NCBI GenBank assembly: GCA_905178155.1
Contig: CAJINV010000001.1
Coordinates: 10,073,432 to 10,137,431 of the forward strand
Direction: 5' to 3'
From: Amoebophrya sp. A120
Lineage: Eukaryota; Sar; Dinophyceae; Syndiniales; Amoebophryaceae
DNA: 64,000 nucleotides
The notes below the pieces were generated by a model, which saw only the letters and a program-made list of their open reading frames with translations, was not told the origin of the DNA and did not search any database. Of this stretch, positions 1 through 11,447 are shown piece after piece; the first letter of the stretch is position 1; each line of letters starts with the position of its first letter. The translations under genes and the position numbers were made by a program.

Positions 1-2
1 AC

Positions 3-3000
3 ACCAGCGCGTTGCTTGCAAATCCATTAGTGTGCACAGAAGTTGTCCCTCGTGACTGCCTGCTGCCGCATGTGGAGACTGCACTCGTAGAGGAACGAAA
101 ACCGGCCGCGCACTCCTTTTTCCTACCTGACACCGAGGTGTTTCTTCTTGGGCGCGCGCCGGAACTCGATCCCGCGTGCCAGAAACTGTTTGACTTGTAC
201 TATGCACCGGGGAGCGATCCGTCGACGAAGGTAAAGCTTCTCGTGCGAGCACAGCAGGGGGCGAGTGTTTGCGTAGAGCCGGTGCTTGCGCGGCTGACAA
301 AAGGTGCGCTTTTCCAAGGAGAATCAGAACGCGAAAGACCGTTCGTGCTGCCGGCCGAGCTGTTGACCCAAGCGCAACCTATTTTTGACTCGGTGGCTGC
401 AGTAGCTGGAGAAGACGACGAGCACGAGAGGTACTTTGCCCCACTGACGGAGGTGCTATTGCGAGACGTGCAAGTGAGTGCAAAGGAATACCCGAGCGTA
501 CAGCTTATCAGGCAGCACGTGGAGGAGCGCGGTGCGATTTTGGTCATCGCACAGTACCTGCACAGGGACGACTTCGTTACTGATGAAATGATAGCACCCG
601 ACTTCTCGGTTGCGGACGGTTGCGCTCGCATTGACGTTGCGGTGATGCTGCCCGAGGTCTGGGAAGGGGCGCAGCACGCGGCGAAGCAAGAGAATTTACA
701 GGCTGCTGCTCTTGACGAGTACTACAGCCAGTTTTTCCAAAGCTCTTCCGAAGTCGCCATGATCTCTGCGCTACCTTCGGTGTTTCTTGTGCCCCGCCAG
801 CACTTCCATTTCCACCCCGATGCGGCAGGCGCGAACTCGTTGCCTGTTGCTGGGGAAATAGTGCGGATCAGGTCCGTCGTGTTCCCCTGGGCCAGTATGA
901 CGGAGGCTCACTACGAGCTGGTGTCGAGTCTTCGCGATTTCAGCACTGAGAAGCTGTTGCTCCACAGTGTGGACACGAAGCTGGAGGAGGCGACGGTCTG
1001 GGTGCTTGACGCACAGGTCCCCGACCAGCACCCGGTGACCACGGTGAATCTTCCATTGTCTGCGCTTGAACCTGTGATCACCGTGGAAAATGTTGCGGCC
1101 TATTCGTACCGGGAGAGCCAGTTGCAGCAGTGCCTGCAGTACCAGGCGTTCTTGGCCGAACGGGTAGATCAGACACAGGAATCACCAACGGTGATGCAAA
1201 GCACCGCTCCCGCTGCTGCTGCACCACCGCAGCCAGCTGGCCACTACAGCAGAAGGGTCACGCAAAACAGCGCGCGAAGCCGAAAGCGCAGCAGTGTTGC
1301 CCGAGGCAGCATTGTGAATGGAACGTTGAACTTAGATCCGAATCGCCTTTTGCCTGTGATCGAAGAGGAGCTTTCGGGCAGCATACTGCAGGCGATCGCA
1401 CCCGAGGACAAACGCTTGCGACCGCTGACTCTGGAACGAAAAACGTTTTCGCCGTTGTCTCGCTACTACGTTGCACCGGGGGATACTGTTCTGCTAACCA
1501 AGCAAGACACGAAAAACACGCAAGCGGAACCTTTGTTGCAGAAAGTGCGGCAAATGAGCGTGAACCCGAACAACCGAACGAGGGTCCTATCGTACAAGCC
1601 CGATTTGGCGGAAATTGCCGTCTCCCGCACGGGGATCAGGAGAGCGAGCGTTTTAGACCACCAACACGCTGGATTTCAGCAGCAAACCTTCCACGTGCCG
1701 GCGGTGGCCCTCGTTCCGCACATTGATCCGGATGTCAAGAAGTGCAGAATTGGTGACTACGTCCATCTTCGTGACGTCTTTCTCGGGGCAGACGAACATG
1801 TCACTGTTGCCGAACAATTTGTGCAAGATGAAGCGGCTGCGCAGAAAAATACAGAGACGCCACACCGCCACTTGATCCGCTTGTGCCAGGATGTAGAGGA
1901 GAAAGACCCCTTGGAGAAACCGACGCTTGCGTGTGAACTTGTCGTTGCAGGGATCCACGGCGGTGTTGAATACAAAACAGTCCAGACAACCGTCCATCTG
2001 CCGGTGCAAGTGCTAGCCCCGACGTTGCGGACGCCAGAAGTCGGCGAGACCGGGATTCTCCGCTCTCTCGTCGTCTCCAGATCCGCAGACGATGCGGTGC
2101 GATTGCTTCGTTCAATGTTGCACTCCATCATCGGCTCGGTGTTGTTTGTCGCCCGGAAATCCGCCGCGTATGCGGAAGTTTGCGTCTTTGTGGGCGGAAA
2201 GATTGTTGTGCCGCCCAGTGGAAGATCAGCCGCCTCACGCAGCAGCCAGCGGCAAAGTGCTGCGGCTGATCGCGGTTCTGGCAGTTCGGTAATTGGCGAT
2301 TTCGGGAACGAGAAGGGATTCTTGGTTGTACCTCTTCACGTCCTTGCTGCCGTCGAGTACAAGACCATGTCTGAGCTCTGTGCCCCGCTGCGTCCGCGAC
2401 TCCCGAAATTAGAATGGTTGCAGGAGGTTTTCCTCACCCTGCCGCAGAAGAACTTCACAGAGCCCCGCACCGACATCGCCAGAACGCTCGCGTTGCTGGA
2501 AAAGGAGAACAGCCGCGAGCCGTTCGTGCTCCGCGTTCTTCGGTTGGCAAAGCGAAGCGAGTTTGCGAAGGTCAACGCGGACGACGAAACAGAATTCGCG
2601 TGGGACGCCGAGGTCGTGGTGTCCAGGAGAAAGGGCCCTGCGGGCGAAGTTTTACAGTCCAAAAAGATCATCATCCCGGCCGAGCGCCTGGATCGTGCAT
2701 GGATTTCGGCAATCGACGTGCGACCAGGAGAATTCGTCCATATCCGAGCCTGTGTGTTTTGCGAGAAGACGTTCCCCGATGTTGCGGAAGCGCGGCAGGC
2801 GGTGCGGAAGGGTGCGCAATTGCGCGTTTTGACGAGAATGCCGGTTATCGAGGACGACTCTGTGTTTCTCCTTCGCGTGGTGGCAGGCGAGCAAACGTTC
2901 TCGTTGCCGCATTTCAGTGTCATCCGTTGGGATTCGGGTGCCGTTGACGATGCCGACCTCTCTGCCCCGCTTCGGATCCGCGCGATTGAGGTTGACGACC

Positions 3001-4824
3001 GATGGCAGAAGGAGGCGGAGAAGCTTTGGGCCATTCGGTCAGGTGCGGACTACGGTGCGTTTACCGTCACCGTCGCACCAGACTGGAAAACGGACAAGGA
3101 GATAGAGCGGATAAGGACATCGGGCGTGAAGCTGAAGAACTTTAAAATGTCGACGAAGAAGCGTCACAAGAACCTAGCAACTTGGAAAAAGGACGTCGAG
3201 GCAGGTCGGTTGGTGCGAATCTTGATCAGAAGGAGGCTACCAGTAGAGGCCGACATCGTGCATTTGCATAGAGGACAGCTGGCCGCGAATCTGAAAGGTC
3301 ATCCCGCGATAGACGCAATCGATGACGCACGACACAAGTACGCAGAAAACTCTCTGGAAAAACTTTTGCAACTACCGCGAGCGTATTTGGAAGAGGACAA
3401 TGAGGCACCTACGCGACTCCTGCACGATATTCCCTCGCCGGAGACTTCTTCCAAAGCGGTCGTGTTACACCGTGAAGTGTTTCTTCCAGTCCGGCGCGAC
3501 ACCGACGAGGACGACACCGCGTGGAGTGAATTTTCCGTCGAAGAAACAAAGGAACTACAAGCGGGTGAGAACACCGATCGAACAGTACGGGGCACCGAGG
3601 AGGTAAGAAGTGTAAGTGCAGTTCTTTATTCGCAGCTCTTTGCATCGGTATAGTTCGCTTCTTAGGGTTTTCTAGTATGCAGAGGTTGTAGAAAATGAAA
3701 GAGCGTTCTTATCTATCAGCTTACACAAACTATGCACAGAGCACTGCTCCGGAAAAGGCTCTGACGAAAGCGTTATTGGAAAAAATTTCGCCTGTAACCG
3801 GCGACTCCGGCCTGCAGCGCACCGCTGTGGAGCGTGGCAGAGCGCTACTCGAGGATGTGCACATGAAGCATTTTGACGCACTGCGAACGGCTGATCGAGG
3901 TGCTGCTGGGAGACTCCGCACGAAATTCAGGCAGAATATTCAGGAGGAGGTCGAGCGAGTCGAGAGCCAGCTGTCCGGTTTAAAGCAGCTCACGAACCAG
4001 ATCAAGGGCGCTCGGGCAATTGCACAGATGAAACGAGAAGAGCAGCGTAAAGCCGACGCAATACAGCGCGGGCTCGTGGGGCGAGCGTACATATTTCACT
4101 TGGACAGTTGCCATAGCTGCTTTAGCTTTTTCCCTCCTCGCCTCTTACTCTGATGACTAGTTCTGTCGCAAATCATGCCAGTTCCAGTAGCATAAGTTGC
4201 AAGCCTGATACAAATCTTCCCAACAGTTACGTTCCCGCTTCTGACATCTACTCCGTCGGCGCTGCATTTTCGGTAATCGAATCCGACGAGGACGACAATA
4301 GGGCGAACGAGCCGAAGCCAAGCTTTCTGCAGTCCATGGGAGGCCAAGGAGCGTCCGTGCGCCTTTCAAGTATACGCTCGGAAGGGTCTACGAATGCGCA
4401 ACAGGCTCCCGTGTTTGATTTGTTCCAGGCCCGGCACGAGGCTGCCACGGGCAAGCGAGGTGGAGGTCCACCAGATGCGTTTTCGACGAAGGGCGGTTTT
4501 CTCGGCCCGATGCCGGTTGACGACGTGCTTGGTAGCGGGATTTCTGTGAACAGTTTCGAACCTCGAATCGACCCGGACCGCCAGTCTGACATAAATCGAA
4601 GGGGCGAGTCCGATGTGTTGTCGTCGTCAGTTGCCTCCGAAGCGCAGCTAGAACTCGACATGAACTTCCTGCCGAAGCAAAACGTGTTCGTTGCGGACTA
4701 CAGGAAAGTGGGTCGCAGGGAGTTAGGGAAAGCGAAGGTGCCGCGGACAAGCATAGCGGAGCGGCAAAGAGGAAATCAAGATTCTCGATACGTCGAGTTC
4801 ATGCGCTTGATTGGAGATGACTAA
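3..4824 (+). CDS. Gene A: large modular protein, 5' end outside the window, three exons
   Basis: The frame is open at the left edge (first full codon at base 3), so the N-terminus is missing; 1,553 codons are visible. Proposed exons are 3-3602, 3692-4086 and 4161-4824, stop TAA. I do not recognise the family. The protein is built from about nine copies of a loosely repeated module of roughly 100 residues. One hallmark strand reads like GDYVHLRDVF, GEIVRIRSVVF or GEFVHIRACVF (near bases 440, 840, 1470, 1745, 2035, 2430, 2720, 2970, 3460). A second reads like FVLPAELL, VNLPLSAL, FHVPAVAL, VHLPVQVL or IIIPAERL. Many copies also carry 'L-x-x-G-A-x-L-x-V'. This suggests a string of small beta-rich domains. 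The part from 3692 on is different: a charged, probably coiled-coil stretch, then a Ser/Gly-rich disordered tail. The same module occurs in gene B at 11.4-23.8 kb. Joining 3695 onward to the long first exon is likely but not certain; it could be a separate small gene starting at the ATG at 3695. Confidence 0.7.
3603..3691 (+). other. Proposed intron 1 of gene A (89 nt)
   Basis: A GTAAGA donor follows codon GAG at 3600-3602. Using the TAG at 3689-3691 as acceptor keeps phase 0 and runs straight into the frame of the ATG at 3695. The more pyrimidine-rich AG at 3681-3682 would place a stop directly downstream, so this junction is tentative. Confidence 0.45.
4087..4160 (+). other. Intron 2 of gene A (74 nt)
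   Basis: GTACAT donor at 4087 and TAG acceptor ending at 4160, preceded by a pyrimidine-rich stretch. Removing it joins a two-base codon remainder (GC) to T and continues in the long Ser-rich frame. Without removal, the upstream frame stops at about 4153. Confidence 0.7.
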
Positions 4825-5329
4825 ATGCATTCGAGGTATAGATGAATGTGCGTGTGCTGGTTATGTAACAATCCTGTGGTGTTTTGTTGTACCCTGCTCA
4901 TGCTCTTGGATTTGCTGTTGCTCTGCTCCGTTTGACGATGTTTGCGAAAGTCCGAACTCAGCTCTGATTTGGCTTTTTTTCAATCTACTTTTGATGATTT
5001 CATGTAGTAATTCCAAGAATGCTTTAGAGATGGAGAATAGACCGACTCGGACTCCACTAGGTCTGAAGACCTCGCTCTTGCAGAACTGTTAATCGTAAAT
5101 CTCAGCGTCAGACGCTTCTTTCTTTCTTTCAATTTTACACTTGGCAAACTTCCAACGAGGTAAACAAATCCGAGAACTAAAAGCATGGTTTTGGTGAAGA
5201 TGAGATGAAGTATGTGTGACTGTTGTCTTTCTCGAAGCTCGCGTTCTCTTTCAAGATCATGTTGCTGTGTTCAAATATAGTGTGTGTGATGCCATGCGTT
5301 GCGATCTGTTTTCGTTGATGTTATGGCGC
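4825..5329. other. Intergenic spacer and probable 3' flank of gene A
   Basis: AT-richer than its surroundings, with short stops in all frames. I see no gene, RNA or repeat. There is a CTTT-rich pyrimidine run near 5120-5135. Confidence 0.5.
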
Positions 5330-7304
5330 CGCTCGCAGGCAAGCAGGGGCGGGAGGGAACAAGTTCGACCTGTTCTTCACGAACGGGGTCGGGATAGTGG
5401 TCTACGACCCGCACCTTCGCGACCGGATCCGGCGCGGGGCATATGAGACGTTTGGGGGGACGGAGTTAAGGCGCTCCGGTTCCCGCTCGGGGGGGCAGAG
5501 TAGTGGCTGGCGTCTGGGCGAGGCAGTTGCGCCCTTTGTGGCCGTTTTCGCTTTCAACCACCAGGGGGCCGGATGCAGCACGCGCGCGCGCCATTGGGGG
5601 GCGCGGCATGTATGTTGAAGCGCCGCACAAGCGCGTGGCCCCGTGAATTTGTGGGGCGTGGTTTAATGCGCAGCGGCCCGCCGCGTTGCTCGGGCCCGGG
5701 CCGATGGGAGGCCTACCCGCGCATAAGAGGCGGAGGGAGTTTTGGAGCGGGCGGGGTGTTTGGGTTCCTCGTGGAGCCCCCGGCGGGACTTTCCGAACGA
5801 GCTCCGGCTGCTTGCGGACGGCAAGCGGGCAGCGCTGCCGGACCGGCTGTGGGCCGAGGTTGCCGGCTTCGTATTCAACATCGCCCCGACTATGCAGCAG
5901 GTGGAATCCCTGCACAGCGCCCCTGGCAGAATCCCCAACCGCAGCGCCCTGCGCGCGCCGCCCTGCTGCAGGGGCGGCCCGCGGTGCTTAGCTGGACGCG
6001 CGCCGGCCGCCAGACCCAGACAGAGCGCCAGCAAGCCCGACCGGGCCCGCCGTGTGGGCCTCTCCCGCGGCAGGCCGGAAGCAGTGCGGCGCGTGGCGGT
6101 CGAGACGCTGCCTGTCCACAGCCTCGGCTCCGCGCAGGAGGAGCTAGACGCTGCGACTGCCACAAGGGGCAGCATCCTCCGCAATTCTTTACGGCGGAGC
6201 GCGCGGGCATTTTTGCGGAACGACCTTCCAGCCAGTTACTTGGGATGCACAGCCTGCCTGCAGGAGCTACGCGACGAATGCACGCGGAACGCCGGCCAGC
6301 TTGGCCGTCCGGATAAGTTTTACAGGTGACGACGACGGCGGGCCGCGCGGAGTTTTCCGACAACCCTCTGGCGCAAGAGCAGAGTCCGACGCATGCGATG
6401 TCCTTGGGCCCGTTCTTTACCGCGCGAGTTTTCCAGGACCGACGCGGCTTGTTGTTTCAAGTTCTGGAGGCCGCCCGCGACATCCAGGGGAAAGCATACG
6501 CCGTCGAGTGGCAAGGACGTGGCAACCCGCGCCGCCGCATCGTCTGGAGAAGCGGCAGCAACTACAGGGCGTTCGAGCAGCTCGACAAGGAAACCCGGGC
6601 GCGAATTTCCGACCTGAATCCGGGCGCGTGGCGCCATTCCCTTCGCCGATGGGCGCGGCCGCTCCGATACTAGCCCGCAAATAGCGCCGCCCGTTCTCGT
6701 CCTCCGCGGCCAGGAACCTGGGAAGCCGCTGCAGGCCTTCGGACTTGCAACCGTCCGGGGTCGGAGGCGTTGCGCGCCCGATGCTTTAGCGTGCGCCCGC
6801 CCCGTATCTGTTTGCCCACGCGTGGCGACGCCACCCCGCTCGGCCCCTTTGCCAGCGCGGAAGCCCACCCCCCGCCGGCCTTGAGGCCGATTCCGCGGGC
6901 GGGCCTTCCCACCCCCCGCCCGTCGGGCACCTTCGGGGCGGGCAGCCCCGCTGGCCCGGGGGCCGTTTTGCATCTGGCGGCAGCTGGCCCTGGCAGTTGC
7001 CGCTGCTGCTTTTTCTTTCTGCCTTTGCAGCGCGGGGGCGCCGACATGTGGCTGCGCTTGCGACAGATCGCTCTTGTGCGGCGCCTGGTTTGATAATTTT
7101 GCATCGTTCTCTGTCTCGCCGCCCTTCCGGCCCCGAGGGGGCCGCGGTTGAATAATTGACAGTTCCGCGGGCGTGCCTCAGAGGCCGTGCCAAACAATAA
7201 CTGACATTGCCCCGGCCCCGGCGAAACAACCGGAGGCGGGTGCCACGTGTGCTCGGGAGAGGAAGAGGCTGCTACTCGGTCGCTGGCGTTCGGCAATCGC
7301 GTTG
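5330..7304. other. GC-rich island with doubtful coding relics
   Basis: Base composition jumps to strongly GC-rich at about 5,330 and falls back near 7,300. Open frames appear on both strands, as expected from high GC, and none has a convincing ATG start. The most protein-like stretches are on the + strand: about 5365-5618, 5742-6329 (aliphatic segment LRLLADGKRAALPDRLWAEV) and 6326-6673 (FTARVFQDRRGLLFQVLEAA). They lie in different frames, as in a frame-shifted coding relic or a multi-exon gene with unseen splice sites. The right part may instead be promoter or 5' UTR of the gene at 7620. Composition resembles the GC-rich blocks inside the 37-42 kb insertion, so a mobile origin is possible but unproven. 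Confidence 0.4.
5742..6673 (+). pseudogene. Possible degraded or unresolved coding sequence in the GC-rich island
   Basis: Two overlapping open frames (5742-6329 and 6326-6673) give globular-looking sequence rather than simple repeats, with hydrophobic/charged alternation around LFQVLEAARDIQGKAYAVEW. The first lacks an ATG; the second begins with ATG but overlaps the first by four bases in another frame. This looks like one frame-shifted protein, or chance open frames in GC-rich DNA. No family recognised. Confidence 0.2.
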
Positions 7305-7578
7305 GTGAGTGCTTTATTCGTGTAGCTAAGACAGGGGTTCTCTCCTTATGATCGTGCAGTCGCCCTTCTTTCGGTGGCACAGCTTCATTATGTCATTTTG
7401 AGCGCGAGCGATGAGTGCGATGTTGATCTGTGTAATGGTGTCGCTCTCGAGACTACAGCATCCGCACTTGTTCGGTTGCCGTTGCGCCTTGCAATACTTC
7501 GATTCGGAACGGCAGAGCAAATGTAATTAGAGAACATAAGAAGTCCTTCCGCCTCTGCTCACTGAAGACTAGTAACAG
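7305..7578 (+). other. Possible 5' UTR intron of the gene at 7620
   Basis: A strong GTGAGT donor lies at 7305 at the edge of the GC-rich island, and AG acceptors (CTAG, AACAG) lie at 7571-7578, just before the start codon. The segment between is AT-richer and non-coding. No coding frame tests the junction. Confidence 0.3.
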
Positions 7579-7619
7579 TAAGTGTATTGCTCGACAAATA
7601 TATATCTTCCGTCCACTGC

Positions 7620-8447
7620 ATGGCCCTCACCACCGCCGCCGCGGTCGGCAACTTCGCCGGCGCCGCCGGCGATGTCGGCGACACGGTGCACAACATCGGT
7701 CAGGCCGAAAGTCTTTCCGACTTGGGCTCCGGGTTGAAGGGCTTCGCAGACAGCATGGAGAACGCAGAAAAGTCAATGCAGGACCTCAACCCCATTTTGA
7801 ATCAGCTTGCGCAGGCCGCCGGTGCGGACAAGGGCGGGCGGAGTTTGGAAGATACAATACCGCTCTGCAAACCTTGGTACGTGATGGGCGCGGTCGAGAA
7901 TTTCCAAGACTATCTTTTAGTCTTGCAGAAGCAGCTCTGGCGGCTGCATAACCTTTATCCTGATGCCCAGGTTGTCAACAACGCATTTCTGGACTCTGCG
8001 AAAGTGGAACTTCTTATCGCCCCGTTGGCGGGAAAGGGCATGCTCAACCGGGTAACGAAAGCAGAGATGGACCGAGTCGAGCAGCTGCGCACCTTTCTTG
8101 ACGGAGATTTCGGGAAATCGGTAAAAGCAGGGATCAGCGGGATTGAGCAGTTCAGCGGGGCGCACGGCTCAGCGACGTCAGCCAAGAACGGAGTTTCTCT
8201 AGGAAAAGTACGTAGCGACGCGAAACTGGACATCGGGTATGCAAAAACCAAGGAGGAAGCTGCGTCGAGCGACAGACCGCCTTTGGAAAATGAAATCGAG
8301 ATCGACGAGCCGCTAGCTTTGACGTACCACGACGGGAATCGATTTCAGGGTCTGAAGAAGGTTATCGTAGACACCCTGGAAAACATGAAGGCTGCGCTCA
8401 AAGATGTCCATCGGGCGTCGGAGCCGTGTCGGCTCAGCAACTTTTAG
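7620..8447 (+). CDS. Small hypothetical protein, Ala/Gly-rich N-terminus
   Basis: 275 residues in one exon, start ATG at 7620, stop TAG. The open frame extends slightly upstream without a better ATG. The N-terminus is rich in Ala, Gly, Val and Asp (AAAVGNFAGAAGDVGD) and is too acidic and broken for a clear signal peptide. The middle (about residues 90-180) looks globular and helical, with a Trp/Tyr/Phe-rich part (PWYVMGAVENFQDYLLVLQK). The C-terminus is charged and ends in CRLSNF. I do not recognise the family. It lies between a GC-rich island and a small multi-exon gene, all in the same orientation. Confidence 0.65.
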   Translation: MALTTAAAVGNFAGAAGDVGDTVHNIGQAESLSDLGSGLKGFADSMENAEKSMQDLNPILNQLAQAAGADKGGRSLEDTIPLCKPWYVMGAVENFQDYLLVLQKQLWRLHNLYPDAQVVNNAFLDSAKVELLIAPLAGKGMLNRVTKAEMDRVEQLRTFLDGDFGKSVKAGISGIEQFSGAHGSATSAKNGVSLGKVRSDAKLDIGYAKTKEEAASSDRPPLENEIEIDEPLALTYHDGNRFQGLKKVIVDTLENMKAALKDVHRASEPCRLSNF

Positions 8448-8508
8448 TTTCGTTTGCTGGTTTTTGTTTCAAGGTAAAAATGAATAGAAGAAGAGAACAT
8501 GCAGTTTC

Positions 8509-8524
8509 TGTTTCACGTGAAACA
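8509..8524. repeat. Perfect 16-bp palindrome (E-box core CACGTG)
   Basis: TGTTTCACGTGAAACA is a perfect inverted repeat about 60 bp after the stop of the preceding gene. It contains the E-box CACGTG and matches the bacterial parS (ParB/Spo0J/Noc-type) consensus. In this eukaryotic context, chance or a bHLH-type binding site is more likely. Confidence 0.6.
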
Positions 8525-9110
8525 TTTGGTTTGATTTTGCTGAACTGTCGATAGTTGTACCATCAAGCCAGTAGTTACGAGAAAGAGCAGGCTTGCTCTT
8601 CTGTGTTTCAGCAGCCTTTATCAGGTTTGATCATTCATTTGTTCATAGACGAGTGTGTCGAGTGAAGAGGCAATTTACACGATCGACTGTCCATCGTCAT
8701 TCGCCTTAGGTTGTGTCCTTCAGCGAACATCGAATCTACGCCTTCGTTCGCCGACAGCTACACTCGTGAAGAGCACCGGCATCGTGGCCGGAATCGCTGT
8801 CGCTTCGTCGTAATTTTGAATTATGTCGTATATGGCTGTTTTGGCACTTCAGTTTTCGAAAAAAGAAAAATGTTCTAGCGGCTACCGTAGTTGTTCTCCT
8901 CGACTGCCGACTTGGTTTTTTCAACGAAGTGCATGGCACATGAATCACGCATCCTCTACTAAGGGAGCAACTGTCTGCAGCAGGTAGTCCCTTTGCGCAC
9001 AGCAAGTCCAAGACGACAACCTAGAAGATTGTTGCTTCAGTTTGCGACGGAGTCGTACTTATCAGACGCACGATACTCCTGCAGAAACGGAATCCGCTCC
9101 TCTGCCTGTC
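8525..9110. other. Intergenic spacer
   Basis: No supported gene or RNA. A candidate acceptor (CTCCTGCAG) near 9083 could belong to an upstream untranslated exon of the next gene. Confidence 0.4.
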
Positions 9111-10509
9111 ATGTCGATGGCCCCCGGTGCGCAGACGTACGGCTCACGGCGGCGAGCTAAAACGAGCAGCATCCTCTCGCAGATTGAAGGCAGAATACTG
9201 GTTCGAAGCACACGAACACACTCGCTGCGAAAGCACCTGAGTCACGATTTTCGCCAGAGAACAGACCCAAAACCCCAATGGTACATCACGACTTAGCCGG
9301 TCAGAATGTGTTAGTCTGACCTTTTTGCGTCATCAAATCAATGGTGTGGTTCTTGCACTTATGCGTCGATCTCAATTTTCAACCTGAAACGAAAGCGCAA
9401 CATTGGAAATCAACGCAGGACCTACAAGGACAGCGAGCTACGATCTACCTCGGAGAGAAAAAAGCAGCTCCAGGTCCGCAGAGGGGACGAGGAAGACGGA
9501 CGAATTTTCTTTGCTGAAGAAAATGCGAAACAATCGGCGAAGACGAAGATCGTCGAACTAGACCCACGGGAGGAAAGGCGGATGGTAATTTTTGCGCTTC
9601 GTGTTGTAACTGCATGTCGTTGTCGTGTCGAAAATCAAAATGCGAAAGCAGGAGCAACTTGGTGAGGTACTAGAATGGTTGATGTACAAGAATAAAAATG
9701 AATTTGAACAAGAGAGACTATTCTTATCACAGGCAATCAGCAGCAGCGTACTTGACGTGCTGGGACCGAGACCACGTGAAGAACAGATGTTAATGCCCGC
9801 TACTGCTGCAAAGAAGCGCCCGGTGTCTGCGCGGAGGATGCCGGCCTCGCCACGAGGGGTAAATGAAAATGAAAATTTAGCACATGCGGCAGTATGTTTT
9901 GTCGAAATGCGCTTGAGTGAAAGATTCCGTTCGAGGCTTATATGCTCTGACGCAAAACATGAAAATAAACAGGCCGAGCCGAAGCCAACATGGAGTCACA
10001 TTTTGCGAACAGCGCTCAATAAGCAAGACCGACCCGGCTCACCAGGCGTCGTGCGTGCAGTGCCAGGCCATCCTGCTAGCAATGCCCCGTCACCACATCG
10101 TATTATTTCATTGCTGAGAGATCGGATCCAGTTCTACCTTTGCTAGTTACACCCACACACGCGCCCACTACGCAGCGTGTTGTGAAAGGCTTCCGTAAAG
10201 CCGCTACGTAAAACTTGATAAAAAACAGGTACGCCCCGGGCACACGGGGGTAAGAAGAAATCACCCCGCGCGGGTTCGAAATCGCCACGGGGTAAAGGCT
10301 CCAAGTCTCCTCGGGCAGGTAGCCGCAGTCCGCGGGGCGGTTCGAAAAGTCCGCACCGAACGCCGAGGTCACCAAAATCACCGACGAGCCCCAGGTCGCC
10401 CCGGGTGATGTACAGTTTTGACAACTACAACTTGCCATACTTCATGAAGAAACGCGTCGAAGTGGTTCAGGTCGAGGAACTGCCACCTGAGCTGCAGACT
10501 CCTTTTTGA
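9111..10509 (+). CDS. Small multi-exon protein with C-terminal Ser-Pro-Arg repeats
   Basis: Exons 9111-9280, 9419-9584 and 9652-9858 join cleanly: donor GTACAT at 9281 to acceptor GCAG ending 9418 (phase 2), then GTAATT at 9585 to GCAG ending 9651 (phase 0). The last exon ends at TGA 10507-10509. It carries a run of SPR repeats (GSKSPRGKGSKSPRAGSRSP) followed by a distinct tail (MYSFDNYNLPYFMKKRVEVV). Its 5' edge is uncertain: an acceptor ending at 10254 keeps phase 0 but is purine-rich, while the better AG at 10228 does not match phase unless a small extra exon exists. The body is charged and helical (LGEVLEWLMYKNKNEFEQER). The repeats resemble basic, phosphorylatable microtubule- or nucleic-acid-binding tails. 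No family assigned; the start could be further upstream. Confidence 0.55.
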
Positions 10510-11447
10510 TGAGAGCTACGACATTTTCTTGTCCTGATGTTGATGTAACCTGTTTGTAGTTTCTCTTGTACAATGTACTTCAATTTCCTTGTCAGGAGAG
10601 GACTCTACTGTACTGGCTTCCCGCCCCCTTTTTGTAGATGACGTTGAACTTGGCTTCAGAGTTTTGAGATTACGTTCCACACGTGCATTTTCACTTTCAC
10701 ACCATCAATGGATTCCAATAGTAATAGAAGATACAAAACTGCATCTGCTTTTGCAACGCAGATCCTTTTCTAACACTAACGTCACCAGAATGAACTCAAG
10801 ATCGAGTGTCGACAAGCTTGAAATGTAGAAGTTTAACTCAGTCCATCGCCAGAATCCCATTGTCGCCGCAGCAGCAGCTTGGCCGATTTGCGAGCCACCG
10901 CTGGGAAGCGTACGATATCGGTCCTGCTTGTGAAGTCAAATATTCATTCGATTCACCTTTGCCAGTTCCTGCACTGCTCGGTCTTCGTGAATGTCAAAAA
11001 TACAATGACTTCGAATGAAGAATGAACAAGATGATAAAATTACTTGGGTTGGCAGTCGCCTTCGTTGACCCGTCGAACACGTCGTTACCTCGATGATCCA
11101 GTATCGTCCGTATGAAGAAGAAGACTCTGACTCCGCCGATCAACACTCGAATTTCGGTCCTTCGGTAAAACCAAGTCGTGGGTTTCGGGTCGAATGTCGA
11201 ACAATCGAATCGTTTGTTGCCGGTTTACTGCGGATTGCTGTCAAGTTTTAGTTAACTCGAGCGTTTCAAGATTGTTGCTTACTTCGCGACTTTTTCGTGT
11301 ACTGAATCGTTTTTGGTGTACTGATTCAACCGTAGTCGTAGCGCAGAGCCTGCTGCTGCCCATGTATTTTTTTGAAATTGATTTCCGCGTCTCTTCCCAT
11401 ACAATTGTAAACATACCCCCGCCCTCTTTGATTCCACTTTGAAAAGC
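10510..11447. other. Intergenic spacer and 5' flank of gene B
   Basis: Short open frames only, with ordinary non-coding composition. No RNA gene, repeat or recognised promoter motif seen. Confidence 0.5.

Noticed and set aside
1130-1726. 198-residue + frame within gene A
   Set aside because: It overlaps the long gene A frame, is Arg/Gly/Gln-rich and shows no module pattern; a shadow frame.
6670-7380. 236-residue minus-strand frame in the GC-rich island
   Set aside because: Arg/Pro/Ala-rich composition typical of chance open frames in GC-rich DNA; no motif.
8509-8524. Interpretation as a true bacterial parS partition site
   Set aside because: Surroundings are eukaryotic with introns, and no ParA/ParB genes are in the window.
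10265-10350. GGTTCGAAA motifs resembling a tRNA T-loop
   Set aside because: They are part of the SPR-repeat coding sequence and have no acceptor stem, D-arm or anticodon arm.
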